From assembly GCF_019904255.1 (NCBI RefSeq), contig NZ_CP063203.1, positions 2,428,001 to 2,492,000 of the forward strand: a stretch of DNA of 64,000 nucleotides, written 5' to 3'. The stretch is from Marixanthomonas sp. SCSIO 43207. GTDB lineage: Bacteria > Bacteroidota > Bacteroidia > Flavobacteriales > Flavobacteriaceae. Below, in pieces: positions 63,951-64,000 of the stretch. Below the pieces are notes generated by a model. The model had not been told where the DNA came from, did not search any database, and saw only the letters and a program-made list of their open reading frames with translations. The position numbers and the translations under genes were made by a program. Numbering within the stretch: the stretch's first letter is position 1; every line of letters starts with the position of its first letter.

Positions 63951-64000
63951 ATGAAAAAATTATCATTATTCTTATTCAGTATCTTCTTGATAAGCTATTC
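63951..64000 (+). CDS. Secreted protein, N-terminal fragment
   Basis: ATG 63951 opens a frame that runs off the window after 16 codons: MKKLSLFLFSIFLISY, an exact signal-peptide-like start (basic, then hydrophobic). A sigma-54-like promoter lies upstream and a terminator separates it from uvrA. The product cannot be identified. Confidence 0.6.
   Translation, partial: MKKLSLFLFSIFLISY

Noticed and set aside
1-64000. tRNA, rRNA, CRISPR repeats, insertion sequences, integrases or phage genes
   Set aside because: I looked for CCA-ended cloverleaf-like stretches, regularly spaced repeats and transposase or integrase motifs and saw none. Base composition is even across the window.

Overview
The window is chromosomal DNA from a member of the Bacteroidota, most probably a marine Flavobacteriaceae. 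The support is low G+C with A/T-rich intergenic DNA, the LpxC-FabZ fusion, a PorX-type regulator of the type IX secretion system, the parE-parC pair next to cbpA/cbpM, BatA-type membrane proteins, many short lipoproteins, and promoters of the Bacteroidota type (TTG, about 17-20 bases, then TAnnTTTG). I found no rRNA, tRNA, CRISPR array, insertion sequence, phage or plasmid gene. Genes are dense: no stretch over 300 bases lacks a gene, and the two ends cut through genes.

Layout. 1-12.1 kb: the end of a Na+/solute symporter gene, then a long minus-strand block read from 12.1 kb downward: HD hydrolase, lpxD, lpxC-fabZ, lpxA, efp, a second lpxD-like gene, an NTF2-like gene, sucD, fabG, a VWA-like membrane protein and an SPFH protein. 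This block joins lipid A and fatty-acid synthesis with EF-P. 12.2-19.5 kb: porX, tsaE, a tiny lipoprotein overlapping a membrane-protein gene, alanine dehydrogenase, proline dehydrogenase (minus), aroB and small conserved proteins. 19.5-24.5 kb: PfpI-type protein, YihY, DinB, an Lrp regulator, an M14 peptidase and a divergent XRE regulator sharing a region with five operator-like dyads. 24.5-34.5 kb: hybrid histidine kinase, mscL, parC and parE (minus), cbpA-cbpM (plus) and a glycosyltransferase-like membrane protein. 34.6-43 kb: PAP2 phosphatase, ychF, two secreted proteins sharing an N-terminal module, ferredoxin and acyl-CoA reductase (divergent), serC-serA, DUF937 protein and two small membrane-associated proteins. 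43.1-46.5 kb: a Cys/His-containing membrane protein, a TonB-dependent receptor and a lipoprotein, a candidate metal-uptake unit. 46.6-60 kb: folE-msrA, a LolD-type ATPase, a GAF histidine kinase, BatA protein, a dihydroorotase-like protein without its metal ligands, tandem small membrane proteins, esterase, MBL hydrolase, a conserved 485-residue protein of unknown function, bcp and nth. 60-64 kb: an ECF sigma factor with a 49-residue protein downstream, uvrA, and an intergenic region with two sigma-54-like promoters before a secreted protein that runs off the end.

Most of this is ordinary core genome. The best new-looking signals are: the TGTTTA-N6-TAAACA operator array, which covers promoter elements of both the XRE gene and the M14 peptidase gene; the small protein after the ECF sigma factor, which has its own terminator; the two sigma-54-like promoters, one of which would drive only a roughly 80-nt RNA ending in a strong terminator; the metal-ligand-free dihydroorotase homologue; and an endonuclease III with no cysteine at all, hence no [4Fe-4S] cluster. 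No single large undescribed system is evident. Function calls come from reading the translations, without any database search.
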